Shown: positions 43,674 to 51,060 of the stretch, in pieces
Position numbering within the stretch: the stretch's first letter is position 1
How the letters are laid out: each line of letters opens with the position of its first letter
Assembly: GCF_004345645.1 (NCBI RefSeq)
Contig: NZ_SLWS01000005.1
Location: forward strand, 434,001-498,000
Direction: 5' to 3'
From: Actinocrispum wychmicini
Lineage (GTDB): Bacteria; Actinomycetota; Actinomycetes; Mycobacteriales; Pseudonocardiaceae
DNA: 64,000 bases
Translations under genes and position numbers: made by a program
The notes under the pieces: model-generated
Databases searched by the model: none
Seen by the model: the letters and a program-made list of their open reading frames with translations, nothing else
Told to the model about the DNA's origin: nothing

Positions 43674-44012
43674 CCGCAAAGACAAACAGTCGCGTCGACG
43701 ACCGCTCACAGTGCGGCTTTCGGGTTGACCGTGTTGATATGAATCGTTACGCTGTGTGAGCCCACCGGGCTTGGGTTGGCCTTGTCGCACTCGGGCTGAT
43801 CCCCGATATCGCAGTTCACGCTGCCCCTTTCCAGGGGCGGCTTGGTCGATGTGATCGGGGATCATCGTGCGTAGGCCGCCAGTAATCAGTCGTGGTCATC
43901 AGAGCGCAGTAGCGCGCTGGCTGCGGTCCGCATCGCCGGAGACCGCCCATCAATACCTCGCGACCGCGACATTGGTTACGCCACCACCTCATACCAAGCA
44001 GGGAGGACGAAC
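43674..44012 (+). other. 339-bp leader region of the 75-aa gene
   Basis: No gene seen. It contains a strong promoter (43725-43753), a CCCCTTTCCAGGGG hairpin near 43823, and two GATCCCCGAT/ATCGGGGATC blocks (about 43798 and 43854) that can pair over 50 bases. A structured untranslated leader of about 250 bases is likely. Confidence 0.45.
43725..43753 (+). promoter_or_regulatory. Sigma70-type promoter
   Basis: TTGACC (43725-43730), exactly 17 bp, TACGCT (43748-43753). The best -35/-10 pair noticed in the window. Transcription would start near 43760 and run toward the gene at 44013. Confidence 0.65.
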
Positions 44013-44240
44013 ATGAAGGTGCGTGAAGAGCAACATCAGACATTAGTCAGCCAAGAGCTGATCAAGCGGTTGGAGTCCAAAACGAGCAGTCTGAGCGAGT
44101 CCGCTCAAGCATTCCTTGACGACATCCTGCAAGCCGTATCGCGGTACGCGGAACGCGAGCACAGCCGAAACATACGAGAAGGTCTGACCCGACGGCGAGT
44201 ACAGAACAAGGAAGATGACAAGGAGAGCAGATTACCATGA
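44013..44240 (+). CDS. 75-aa protein, helical, resolvase-tail-like
   Basis: ATG 44013 is preceded by GGGAGGACGAAC, a strong ribosome site. The product is charged and helical; ILQAVSRYAEREHSRNIREGLTRRR loosely resembles the long helix of serine recombinases (AExER..I.EGL.RAR), but the catalytic domain is absent. Codon usage is much less GC-biased than in core genes. It may be a remnant of a mobile element or a small DNA-binding protein. Followed by a hairpin at 44310. Confidence 0.55.
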   Translation: MKVREEQHQTLVSQELIKRLESKTSSLSESAQAFLDDILQAVSRYAEREHSRNIREGLTRRRVQNKEDDKESRLP

Positions 44241-44309
44241 AAAACCAACCGAAAGACGAGTGACGTCCCCCGGACCGCCAAACGAGATAATCGCGGAGCC
44301 GTACATACG

Positions 44310-44349
44310 ACACCACGCCTGGCGAGAATAGTCTCATCGGGCGTGGTGT
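44310..44349 (+). terminator. Hairpin after the 75-aa gene
   Basis: ACACCACGCC / GGCGTGGTGT, ten-bp perfect arms with a 20-base loop that contains a small GAG/CTC hairpin. Confidence 0.6.
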
Positions 44350-44387
44350 GAATGAAATAGTCCTAGTGAGCCCCTAGGCCAACCCAA

Positions 44388-44487
44388 CCTCGCTGGAAAG
44401 CGAGGCGGCGAAGCCGCACGTGGGGGGTTTGGGGGGCTCGGCCCCCCAACATGATGCGGAGCGAGCGGGGGAGGTTGCGAAGCAACC
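44388..44487 (-). other. Cluster of hairpins downstream of tRNA-Ala
   Basis: On the minus strand after the tRNA 3' end come four stem-loops: 44473-44487 (GGTTGC/GCAACC), 44429-44449 (TTGGGGGG/CCCCCCAA), 44405-44417 (GCGGC/GCCGC) and 44388-44405 (CCTCGCT/AGCGAGG). Three have TTC or TTCC apexes. They may terminate and process the tRNA transcript or form a separate RNA. Confidence 0.6.
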
Positions 44488-44504
44488 GAACAAGACAATC
44501 CGAG

Positions 44505-44577
44505 TGGAGCTGAGGGGAATCGAACCCCTGACCTTCTCGATGCGAACGAGACGCGCTACCAACTGCGCTACAGCCCC
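44505..44577 (-). tRNA. tRNA-Ala (CGC)
   Basis: 73 nt, cloverleaf complete: acceptor GGGGCTG/CAGCTCC with the G3-U70 alanine identity pair, D-arm GCGC...GCGC, anticodon stem TCTCG/CGAGA with loop TTCGCAT (anticodon CGC, reads GCG), T-arm AGGGG-TTCGATT-CCCCT, discriminator A. CCA is not encoded. Reverse strand, upstream of the hairpin cluster. Confidence 0.95.
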
Positions 44578-44618
44578 TTGGTGCCTCGGAAGCATATCAG
44601 GGCTTGCGAGGCGGTTTC

Positions 44619-45413
44619 TCACTCCCCCACTGCTCGGCGGTAGCGCAGGTTGTGGGGGTCTTCCAGCTCGTCGAACGCCGGGTCTTCGTCGTCGATGTCC
44701 ACTACCACCGCGTGCGGGTGGGTGACCCGGGGTGGGGGTGTGGCGGCTTTGGCGACGGGTTCGTGGCGTTCTTCTGCTGGCTGGTCGTGGGTGGATGGGG
44801 GTTCCGCGACACGGCCGGTGATCCGGCGGGCTTGGTCCATGCGGGCCATGCGGCGTTGACGGATCTCCTCTTCGATGCGCACCTGGCGGCGCAGGTATGC
44901 GAGGTAAGTCACCAGGCCGATGTCGATCAGACCGTGGGCCCACCAGGCCACAGGGGTGACGACGGCCGCGGTGATCGCGCTGCCGACCGCGAACAGGAGC
45001 ATGGCCACGACGACACGTTGGCGGAACGCGTACTTCGCGCGCGCCGTGAGGGCTGCTGCTTCGGGGTCGAAGCCGCCGCGCCCAGGGCGGTACCGCCGCG
45101 GTGCCTGCGGTGTGGGGGCGGAGACGGTGTCCGTGTCCACGGGGTCACGATCGTCCGCTTCGGCTTGGATGTCGAGGGGTGGGGCGGCTTCCGTAGTCGA
45201 ATCCATACCGTCTTCGACCTCAGCGATGCCCTCGCTGGGCTCTGTCTCGCGCATCTCGGGCTCCTCGACCGCGCCGTTGCCCTTCCGTACGACCCGGGCG
45301 GCCAGGGCGGAGTCCGCGGTCCTGGCGATCTCCTGGCGCTTACGCACGATCATCGGGACAAGGACGACCAACCACGCGACGACGAGCGCCACCACGATGA
45401 GTGAGCTCGGCAT
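44619..45413 (-). CDS. SepX/GlpR-type divisome membrane protein
   Basis: 264 aa. TM1 at residues 3-24 (SLIVVALVVAWLVVLVPMIV), a cytoplasmic acidic/Pro linker, a helix pair near 133-177 (VVVAMLLFAVGSAITAAVV... LIDIGLVTYLAYL) and a conserved C-terminal tail with VVDIDDEDPAFDELEDP. This matches the Rv0996/GlpR/SepX family, which recruits the MoeA-like protein Glp and FtsZ-associated SepF at the septum in Corynebacterium and Streptomyces. The gene order glp-rimJ-sepX is kept. GGAGGTGA stands six bases before ATG 45413. Confidence 0.82.
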   Translation of the reverse strand: MPSSLIVVALVVAWLVVLVPMIVRKRQEIARTADSALAARVVRKGNGAVEEPEMRETEPSEGIAEVEDGMDSTTEAAPPLDIQAEADDRDPVDTDTVSAPTPQAPRRYRPGRGGFDPEAAALTARAKYAFRQRVVVAMLLFAVGSAITAAVVTPVAWWAHGLIDIGLVTYLAYLRRQVRIEEEIRQRRMARMDQARRITGRVAEPPSTHDQPAEERHEPVAKAATPPPRVTHPHAVVVDIDDEDPAFDELEDPHNLRYRRAVGE

Positions 45414-45445
45414 GCCTCGTCACCTCCCCCGATCTGTTGCCATTC

Positions 45446-45468
45446 GTCACGGTAGTCACAACAGTCAC
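45446..45468 (-). promoter_or_regulatory. Triple GTGAC direct repeat before sepX
   Basis: On the minus strand GTGAC occurs three times with a strict 9-bp period, 33-55 bp before the sepX ATG. Not an obvious OmpR (10-11 bp) spacing. A regulator site is likely but unidentified. Confidence 0.4.
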
Positions 45469-45562
45469 AGCAATGTCGGAGGCGCGCCGGGCGCGATCAT
45501 GCGGCGCAAGGCCCTTTTAGGCGTAGTCGTGCGGCAAAAGAGCCATCTGGGACAACGAAATT

Positions 45563-45576
45563 CCCCCTACTGGGGG
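45563..45576 (-). terminator. Short hairpin at rimJ stop
   Basis: CCCCC/GGGGG with a four-base loop followed on the minus strand by AATTTCG; it overlaps the rimJ stop codon. Weak terminator candidate. Confidence 0.4.
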
Positions 45577-46226
45577 ATGGTGGCCCGGCCGGTCGCGAGC
45601 AGCCGGTTGACCAGTCCATCTGGCACGTCCTCGGTCGTCAGGGCGAGGCACAGATGGTCGCGCCAGCCGCCCGCGACGTCCAGGTACCGGCGGAACAGCC
45701 CCTCTTCGCGGAACCCGAGTTTCTCCAGCACACGCAGGCTGGCCTTGTTCTCCGGGCGCACCGTCGCCTCGATTCGGTGCAGGCCGGCCATCATGAACGC
45801 GTGGTCGACGACCAGTGCGACCGAGGCGGGCGCGACGCCACCGCCGACGACGTGCGACGCCACCCAGTAGCCGACCCACGCCGAGCACAGCGACCCCCGG
45901 ATCACGTTGCCCACGGTCACTTGCCCGGCGAACTGGCCGTCCACTGTGATCACGAACGGCAGCGTCATCCCCCGACGTGCCAGCGCACGCAGCGACGACC
46001 ACTGGCCGGGCCACGCGAGCGTGGCGTTGCGGTCCTCCCACGTGCCCGGCGCTGTGGGTTCCCACCGCTCCAGGTGATCCCGGTCCCGTAACCGGATCCG
46101 GCTCCACGCGCCGCCGTCCCACAGCCGGGGTCCGCGTACCGCGACCAGGCCGGCGGCCACCCGCAGCGGACCCAGGCTGGCCGGCCAGCCCGGATGCCGC
46201 CCCAGTGGGCGCGGCGGCTCGATCAC
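45567..46226 (-). CDS. rimJ: RimJ-type GNAT N-acetyltransferase
   Basis: 219 aa. GNAT fold with the acetyl-CoA loop and the C-terminal signature ATVRPENKASLRVLEKLGFREEGLFRRYLDVAGGWRDH, typical of RimJ/RimL ribosomal-protein alanine acetyltransferases. GTG 46226 follows the glp stop by seven bases. Corresponds in position to Rv0995 between the Glp and SepX genes; true substrate unverified. Confidence 0.85.
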   Translation of the reverse strand: MIEPPRPLGRHPGWPASLGPLRVAAGLVAVRGPRLWDGGAWSRIRLRDRDHLERWEPTAPGTWEDRNATLAWPGQWSSLRALARRGMTLPFVITVDGQFAGQVTVGNVIRGSLCSAWVGYWVASHVVGGGVAPASVALVVDHAFMMAGLHRIEATVRPENKASLRVLEKLGFREEGLFRRYLDVAGGWRDHLCLALTTEDVPDGLVNRLLATGRATIPQ

Positions 46227-46233
46227 GGCGGTC

Positions 46234-47457
46234 TCACCCCCGTTGGGCGAGGAAACTGACCTGGACCTCGTCGCCCACCGCGATGTCGGTCGTCTCCTCG
46301 TCGACCATCACCAGGCAGTTCGCCTCGGCCAACGAGGCCAACAGGTGCGCGCCGGACATCCCCAACGGCTGGACCAGGTACTGGCCGTTGCTCTCGTCCC
46401 GCAGCAACTGGCCACGCAGGTATCCCCGGCGCCCCTTGGTCGACGAGATCGGGGACAACAACTTCGCGCTGACCAGCCTGCGATGAGGGTTCCGTTTGCC
46501 CTGCGCGGCCCGGATCAGCGGCCGGACGAGAACCTCGAAGACCACGAGCGCGCTCATCGGGTTGGCCGGCAGGACGAACGTGGGCACGGCGTCCGACCCG
46601 AGTCGCCCGAAGCCCTGCACCGACCCCGGGTGCATGGCCACCCTGGTCATGTCGACCTCACCGAGGTCGGTCAGTGCCGCGCGGACCTCGTCTCCCGTCG
46701 CACCGCCCACGCCGCCGGCCAGCACGACGATCTCGGAGAGCAGCAGGCGGCTCTCCACGGACTCGCGTACGCGCCGCTGGTCGGGGCCGACGATGCCGAC
46801 CCGGGTGACCTCCGCGCCCGCGTCCCGGGCCGCCGCCGCGAGGGCGTACGAGTTCACGTCGTAGACCTGGCCCTGGCTGGGCGCGCGGTCGATGTCCACC
46901 AGTTCGTCGCCGACCGAGATGATCGACACCCGCGGCCTCGGGTAGACGAGCACCTTGGCCCGGCCGACCGCGGCCAGCAGACCCACCTGGGCCGAGCCGA
47001 TGGTGACCCCGCGTCGGACCGCGACGTCACCGGTCTGCACGTCCTCCCCGGTGCGCCGGACGTAAGCGGCCGACGGCACCGGCTGGTTGATCGTGACGCG
47101 TGCCGGATGCTCATCGGTGTAGCCGAGCGGGACGACGGCGTCCGCGAGCGTGGGCAGTGGCGCGCCGGTGTCCACCCGTACCGCCTGCCCGGGCTGCAGC
47201 CTGCGAGGTTGGCGCGATCCGGCCTGGATCTCGCCGACCACCGGCAGGACCACCGGCTCCCGGCCGGCCGACTGGACATCGACGCTGCGCACCGCGTAAC
47301 CGTCGACGGCTGCCTGATCGAACCCCGGCAGGGCGTGCTCGGCGACGACCTCCTCGGCGCAGAGCAGTCCCTGAGCCTCGGAGATCGCGACACGCACGGG
47401 CGCCGGCCGCACCGCGGCGGCCAACACCCTGGCGAGCTGCTCGTCGACTGACCTCAT
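46234..47457 (-). CDS. Glp (gephyrin-like, MoeA-family) divisome protein
   Basis: 407 aa with the MoeA fold: domains III/I (PGFDQAAVDGYAV; QAGSRQPRRLQPGQAVRVDTGAPLP), the MogA-like central domain (VSIISVGDELVD, VLAGGVGGATGDEV) and the C-terminal domain. Several MoeA catalytic positions are changed: MDGYA reads VDGYA, GGVSVGDYD reads GGVGGATGDE, GNP reads ANP. In Corynebacterium the equivalent protein Glp partners the membrane receptor GlpR in cell division; the neighbour at 44619 is that receptor. ATG 47457 has GAGG upstream. Confidence 0.82.
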   Translation of the reverse strand: MRSVDEQLARVLAAAVRPAPVRVAISEAQGLLCAEEVVAEHALPGFDQAAVDGYAVRSVDVQSAGREPVVLPVVGEIQAGSRQPRRLQPGQAVRVDTGAPLPTLADAVVPLGYTDEHPARVTINQPVPSAAYVRRTGEDVQTGDVAVRRGVTIGSAQVGLLAAVGRAKVLVYPRPRVSIISVGDELVDIDRAPSQGQVYDVNSYALAAAARDAGAEVTRVGIVGPDQRRVRESVESRLLLSEIVVLAGGVGGATGDEVRAALTDLGEVDMTRVAMHPGSVQGFGRLGSDAVPTFVLPANPMSALVVFEVLVRPLIRAAQGKRNPHRRLVSAKLLSPISSTKGRRGYLRGQLLRDESNGQYLVQPLGMSGAHLLASLAEANCLVMVDEETTDIAVGDEVQVSFLAQRG

Positions 47458-47504
47458 CCACCTGACCTCGTTGTTGACACCGATCCCGCGAACGGATCGC
47501 CTGG

Positions 47505-48392
47505 CTAGTCCTTGATCCGGTCGCGCAACCACTCACGCAGATCAGGCCCATACTCGGGGTGATCGAGTGCGAAGTCCACGGCGGCACGCAGGAAACCGCC
47601 AGGATTGCCCAGGTCGTGACGTCCGCCGCGATGCACCACCACATGCACCGGGGCTCCTTCGGCGATCAACATCGCGATCGCGTCGGTCAGCTGGAGCTCC
47701 CCGCCCGCGCCCGGGGTGATCCGCTTGAGCGCGTCGAAGACCGCCCGGTCGAGCAGGTATCGGCCGGCCGCGGCGAAGGTCGACGGCGCGTCTTTGGCCG
47801 CGGGCTTCTCGACCATCCCGCGGACGACCTTGACGTCCTCGTCGGCGGTGTCCTCAACGTCGAACACGCCGTACGCCGAGATCTGCTCCACCGGGATGTC
47901 GAACGCGCACAGCACGCTGCCACCCCGTTCGGCCCGGACCTGGGCCATCCGCTTGAGCACACCAGTGGGCAGCACCAGGTCGTCGGGCAACAGCACGGCG
48001 ACCGCATCGTCGTCGCCGTCGAGGTTGGGCTCCGCGCACGCCACCGCGTGCCCGAGACCGAGAGCCTGTTCCTGGATCGCGGTCTCGACCGTCAGCAGGG
48101 CGGGGGCGCGGCGAACCTTGGCCAGCAGCTCCGTCTTACCCCGAGCGTTCAGGGTCTCCTCCAGCTCCGGCTGCGGGCGGAAGTACTCGACCACCGCGTC
48201 CTTGCCGGGGGAGGTGACGATCACCAGTCGGGTCGCGCCCGCGTCCGCCGCCTCGGCGGCCACGAGCTCGATGCCGGGTGTGTCGACGACTGGCAGCAGT
48301 TCTTTGGGAACGGCCTTGGTCGTGGGCAGGAAACGGGTGCCCAGCCCTGCGGCCGGCACGATTGCTGTTTTGAATGCGAGCGACGGGCTCAT
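47505..48392 (-). CDS. galU: UTP-glucose-1-phosphate uridylyltransferase
   Basis: 295-aa nucleotidyltransferase making UDP-glucose. PAAGLGTRFLPTTKAVPKELLPV is the nucleotide/Mg loop; VEKPAAKDAPS is the sugar-phosphate Lys block; LTDAIAML near the C-terminus. Cytoplasmic. Supplies UDP-glucose for galT (20646) and for cell-envelope glycans. ATG 48392, 47 bp upstream of glp on the same strand, divergent from the 5-FCL gene. Confidence 0.93.
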   Translation of the reverse strand: MSPSLAFKTAIVPAAGLGTRFLPTTKAVPKELLPVVDTPGIELVAAEAADAGATRLVIVTSPGKDAVVEYFRPQPELEETLNARGKTELLAKVRRAPALLTVETAIQEQALGLGHAVACAEPNLDGDDDAVAVLLPDDLVLPTGVLKRMAQVRAERGGSVLCAFDIPVEQISAYGVFDVEDTADEDVKVVRGMVEKPAAKDAPSTFAAAGRYLLDRAVFDALKRITPGAGGELQLTDAIAMLIAEGAPVHVVVHRGGRHDLGNPGGFLRAAVDFALDHPEYGPDLREWLRDRIKD

Positions 48393-48416
48393 GGTTCGTG
48401 AGCCTAACCTCCAGGT

Positions 48417-48995
48417 GTGAGCACACTTCCTGGCACCAAGGGCGAATGGCGTTCACATTTGACGTCCGCGCGCCGCGCCGTACCGGCCGAGGTCCGCGCC
48501 GCCGAGGCGGTCGCGATTGCGGCATTTGTCCGTGACCTCGTCCACCCTGGTCAGACCATATGCGCCTATGTGCCGGTCGGTACCGAGCCGGGCTCGCGCC
48601 CAGTGCTCGACGACCTGCTGGCGTCCGATGTCCAAGTGCTCCTTCCTGTTGTCAACGGCACGGACCCACTGGACTGGGCCGGGTACGACGGGACCCTGCG
48701 ACCGGGCCCGATCCGGCTGCTCGAACCCGCCGGTCCTCGCCTGGGCCCGACCGCGATCGGCCGGGCGAATCTGATCCTGGTCCCCGGGTTGGCCGTGGAC
48801 ACCGCAGGTGTTCGGCTTGGACGTGGCGCTGGTCACTATGACCGGTCACTGGTGTTCGCCGCCCCCGGCGCCGCCCTCGTAGGCGTGGTCCGCGACCAGG
48901 AGTTCGTGGCCAACCTGCCAGCCGAACCCCACGATGTCCGACTGACCGCGGTCCTGACGCCGGGTCGGGGCATGATCGAAGTGACCAGGCCTTAG
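48417..48995 (+). CDS. 5-formyltetrahydrofolate cyclo-ligase
   Basis: 192 aa. Converts 5-formyl-THF to 5,10-methenyl-THF with ATP. Contains KGEWRSHLTSARR at the N-terminus, VPGLAVDTAGVRLGRGAGHYDR (phosphate/ATP loop) and the C-terminal ELPAEPHDVRL-like segment. GTG 48417 start. The TAG stop (48993-48995) lies inside the CIRCE element of the next gene. Confidence 0.9.
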   Translation: MSTLPGTKGEWRSHLTSARRAVPAEVRAAEAVAIAAFVRDLVHPGQTICAYVPVGTEPGSRPVLDDLLASDVQVLLPVVNGTDPLDWAGYDGTLRPGPIRLLEPAGPRLGPTAIGRANLILVPGLAVDTAGVRLGRGAGHYDRSLVFAAPGAALVGVVRDQEFVANLPAEPHDVRLTAVLTPGRGMIEVTRP

Positions 48996-49018
48996 CACTC
49001 TGCGTGCTAGACTGCCAG
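48992..49018 (+). promoter_or_regulatory. CIRCE (HrcA operator) before the FmdB/Ruc gene
   Basis: TTAGCACTC (48992-49000), nine bases, GACTGCCAG (49010-49018). The left half is a perfect CIRCE half; the right half matches GAGTGCTAA at six of nine positions with exact N9 spacing. It overlaps a -10 candidate TAGACT (49008-49013). Confidence 0.72.
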
Positions 49019-49049
49019 GTACAGCAGAGGGCTCAGAGGGAGAAGCGCC

Positions 49050-49364
49050 GTGCCTACCTATCAGTACGCATGTACGGTGTGTGATCACCGGTTCGAGCAG
49101 GTGCAGTCCTTCAGCGACCCATCGCTGACCGTGTGCCCGGAGTGCACCGGCAAGCTGCGCAAGCTGTACAGCTCCGTAGGCGTGGTCTTCAAAGGCAGCG
49201 GCTTCTACCGCACCGACAGCCGATCCTCCGCCAAGAGCACCGCCAGCACCTCGACATCGAGCGAAAGCACCTCGTCGACACCGACGCCCTCGACCACGAA
49301 GTCCGAGTCGACGTCGACCACGAGCAGCACAACCTCCAGCACCCCAGCCGCCAAGGCCTCCTGA
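49050..49364 (+). CDS. FmdB-family zinc-ribbon protein (Ruc-like chaperone)
   Basis: 104 aa. The N-terminal ribbon YQYACTVCDHRF and LTVCPECTGKL gives two CxxC pairs for zinc, then a 50-residue Ser/Thr-rich disordered tail. Same layout and gene neighbourhood (next to 5-FCL) as M. tuberculosis Rv0991c, the redox-regulated chaperone Ruc. GTG 49050 follows GAGGGAGAAG. The CIRCE element upstream supports heat-shock control by HrcA. Confidence 0.85.
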   Translation: MPTYQYACTVCDHRFEQVQSFSDPSLTVCPECTGKLRKLYSSVGVVFKGSGFYRTDSRSSAKSTASTSTSSESTSSTPTPSTTKSESTSTTSSTTSSTPAAKAS

Positions 49365-49378
49365 CCCACATTCCCGCG

Positions 49379-49404
49379 AGCCCGGCGCCAGCGCGCCGGG
49401 CTTT
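49379..49404 (+). terminator. Terminator after the FmdB/Ruc gene
   Basis: AGCCCGGCG / CGCCGGGCT nine-bp stem, six-base loop, followed by TT(T)C. Confidence 0.75.
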
Positions 49405-50220
49405 CGCGTACCACCGGGCTGGGGACCGCGTGGCTGGATTGTGAACGGCTGGTTGGTCGACGGTCGGGTCATCCGGGCCTCGGGTCGAAGCCGCTCGCTG
49501 ACTGACTTCAGGCAGCCAGCGGCGGCTCTGGTGGTTGCCGAGTGGGTCAAGCTCAGATCGCCGTGGCTGGGGCATTCTTCGGGAGCGCCCTGGTTCCTGG
49601 TCTCGGACGCCCAGATCATCACTGTGTTCTGGCCTGGTCGACCTTCTTGGGCGTTTGGGGCATGACCGCGCCCGCTTCTCCGGCGCTGGTGCGGTCAGGA
49701 CTCAGTCGGCTCAACGTCGGTGACCAGAACGTCCGCCCGAGCCCTCCCGTATCTCGTTGCCGGACTTACAACGACGCTGCTTGATGCAGAAGGATCGGCT
49801 TCAAACAGGCTCATTGAGTGAGGGACGATCGCCGCCAACAGCCTTGCTGGGTGAGGGACCGACCGTCTCGACAGCACTGGCGCTGTTTGGGCGTTCCCGG
49901 CTGCCTGGCCTCGCCCTCGATCGAACGCTGCCGCGATGGGTGCATGCCTGCATCGCCACGCGGCCACACCGCACTCGGCGGACCTTTGCCCGCCAGCTGT
50001 GTTTCCTTCCTTGTCGGGGTGAGTGCACTCGGTCTGTACGAAGAGCCTCAGCCCGATGGTTCTACCCTGACACTCACCGCGCACGTCCGTCGCCTTTGCT
50101 GTGGAGGCCGGCTGCCTCGGCTCGCATCTCCGTCGCAACTCGATGCCTTGGCCGCGGCCGTCGGCGACTTCAGCGCTGCCCCCGCAGGTCGGTGAACCCA
50201 CCACAGGGCGAGTGACCTAG
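49403..50220. other. Non-coding or decayed stretch beside IS remnants
   Basis: Open frames exist in several phases but none has convincing codon bias, start signals or recognisable motifs. One plus-strand frame ends with a natural-looking segment (ALGLYEEPQPDGSTLTLTAH, about 50029-50100). I treat the stretch as degraded mobile-element or gene debris. Confidence 0.45.
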
Positions 50221-50425
50221 CGTGAGTTTGTTCGACATCGAGCACACCTTCCGCATGCTCAAACAGACCCTCGGCTGGACCACCTCGAAACTCCGGTCTC
50301 CCGAGGCAGCCGACTGATGGACCTGGCTACTGATTGCCACCTACACCCAACTCCGGCTCGCCCGCGGGCTCGCGACCGAGCCGTGTCGTCCCTGGGAGAG
50401 ACCCGCACCACCACAACGCATTGAC
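50221..50425 (+). pseudogene. 3' fragment of a DDE transposase gene
   Basis: Translation from 50228 gives LFDIEHTFRMLKQTLGWTT, then KLRSPEAAD, a TGA at 50315-50317, then WTWLLIATYTQLRLARGLAT and RPWERP. This is the C-terminal catalytic end of an actinobacterial DDE transposase (FDxEHTFRxxKQTLGW...PEAADRWTWLI); the TGA replaces the Arg of ADRW. The 5' part is missing. It ends against the IS1182-like fragment at about 50425. Confidence 0.8.
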
Positions 50426-51060
50426 CCTGCTCCTGGGGTGGGTCGGGTTCCTGCCCAGGCGCACTGGTCGACCCGTAGCGGCGGCCCCAATGCTCGTCGA
50501 CCAGGCCGTCGAGCGCGTGGTCGGCGACGCGGGCGAGTTCCTCCAGGGCCGCGCGCACGGCCTCGGTGACCAACTCCAGGCGGGCCAGGTCGCGCACGGC
50601 GGCGAGGACGTGAGTGGAGTCGGTGCGCTGGGTGGTGCGCTCGCGAACCAGCCCGGCGTCCTTCAACCGGGTCAGGGCGGCATCCAGGAGGCGGTCCGCC
50701 CGGCCGGCCCGCAGGAGGCGGTCGTGGAGTCGCCGAGCACGCTGTGGTGGAAGCCGGGGTCGTCCAACTCCAGGCCGAGCGCGTACTTGACGTCGATGCG
50801 GCAACGCACGGCCTCAGCGGCATCGCGGTTGGACAGGCCCAGCAGAAACTGCCGCACGCTCACCGTCGCCAACTGGGCGGGCGAGAACCCGGGGCGTCCG
50901 TCGCGCGAGTAGCAGTCGGCGAAGTCCTCGTCTCGCCACCGGCCGCCGAGGCGGTCACGCACCCACATCGCCGTCGTACCACCGGGATTGCTGGCACGGC
51001 CATCCGCGCGGTGAGCTCCGGGACCTCCACCGCGAACCGGTCACCCACCGGTAAGGACAT
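50426..51060 (-). pseudogene. IS1182-family transposase, frameshifted 5' fragment
   Basis: Starting at ATG 51060 the pieces read VEVPELTARMA, then in another frame MWVRDRLGGRWRDEDFADCY through AEAVRCRIDVKYALGLELDD, then after a further shift RADRLLDAALTRLKDAGLVRERTTQRTDSTHVLAAVRDLARLELVTEAVRAALEE, then another shift GRPVRLGRNPT. Order and content fit IS1182-family transposases. At least three frameshifts and loss of the C-terminal catalytic part make it non-functional. Confidence 0.83.

Noticed and set aside
44505..44577. tRNA-Ala as the attachment site of an integrated island
   Set aside because: No duplicated tRNA 3' end and no integrase were found in the window, so only a composition hint remains.
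45446..45468. GTGAC repeats as a CRISPR-like or transposon end repeat
   Set aside because: Only three 5-bp units with 4-bp gaps, located in a promoter; regulatory site is the simpler reading.
46234..47457. Plain annotation as molybdenum-cofactor enzyme MoeA
   Set aside because: Changed catalytic motifs and linkage to SepX/GlpR favour the gephyrin-like divisome role; MoeA activity is not excluded.
49757..50215. 152-codon plus-strand frame beside the IS remnants
   Set aside because: Arg/Cys-rich, no motif and poor codon pattern; competing frames on the other strand are as long.
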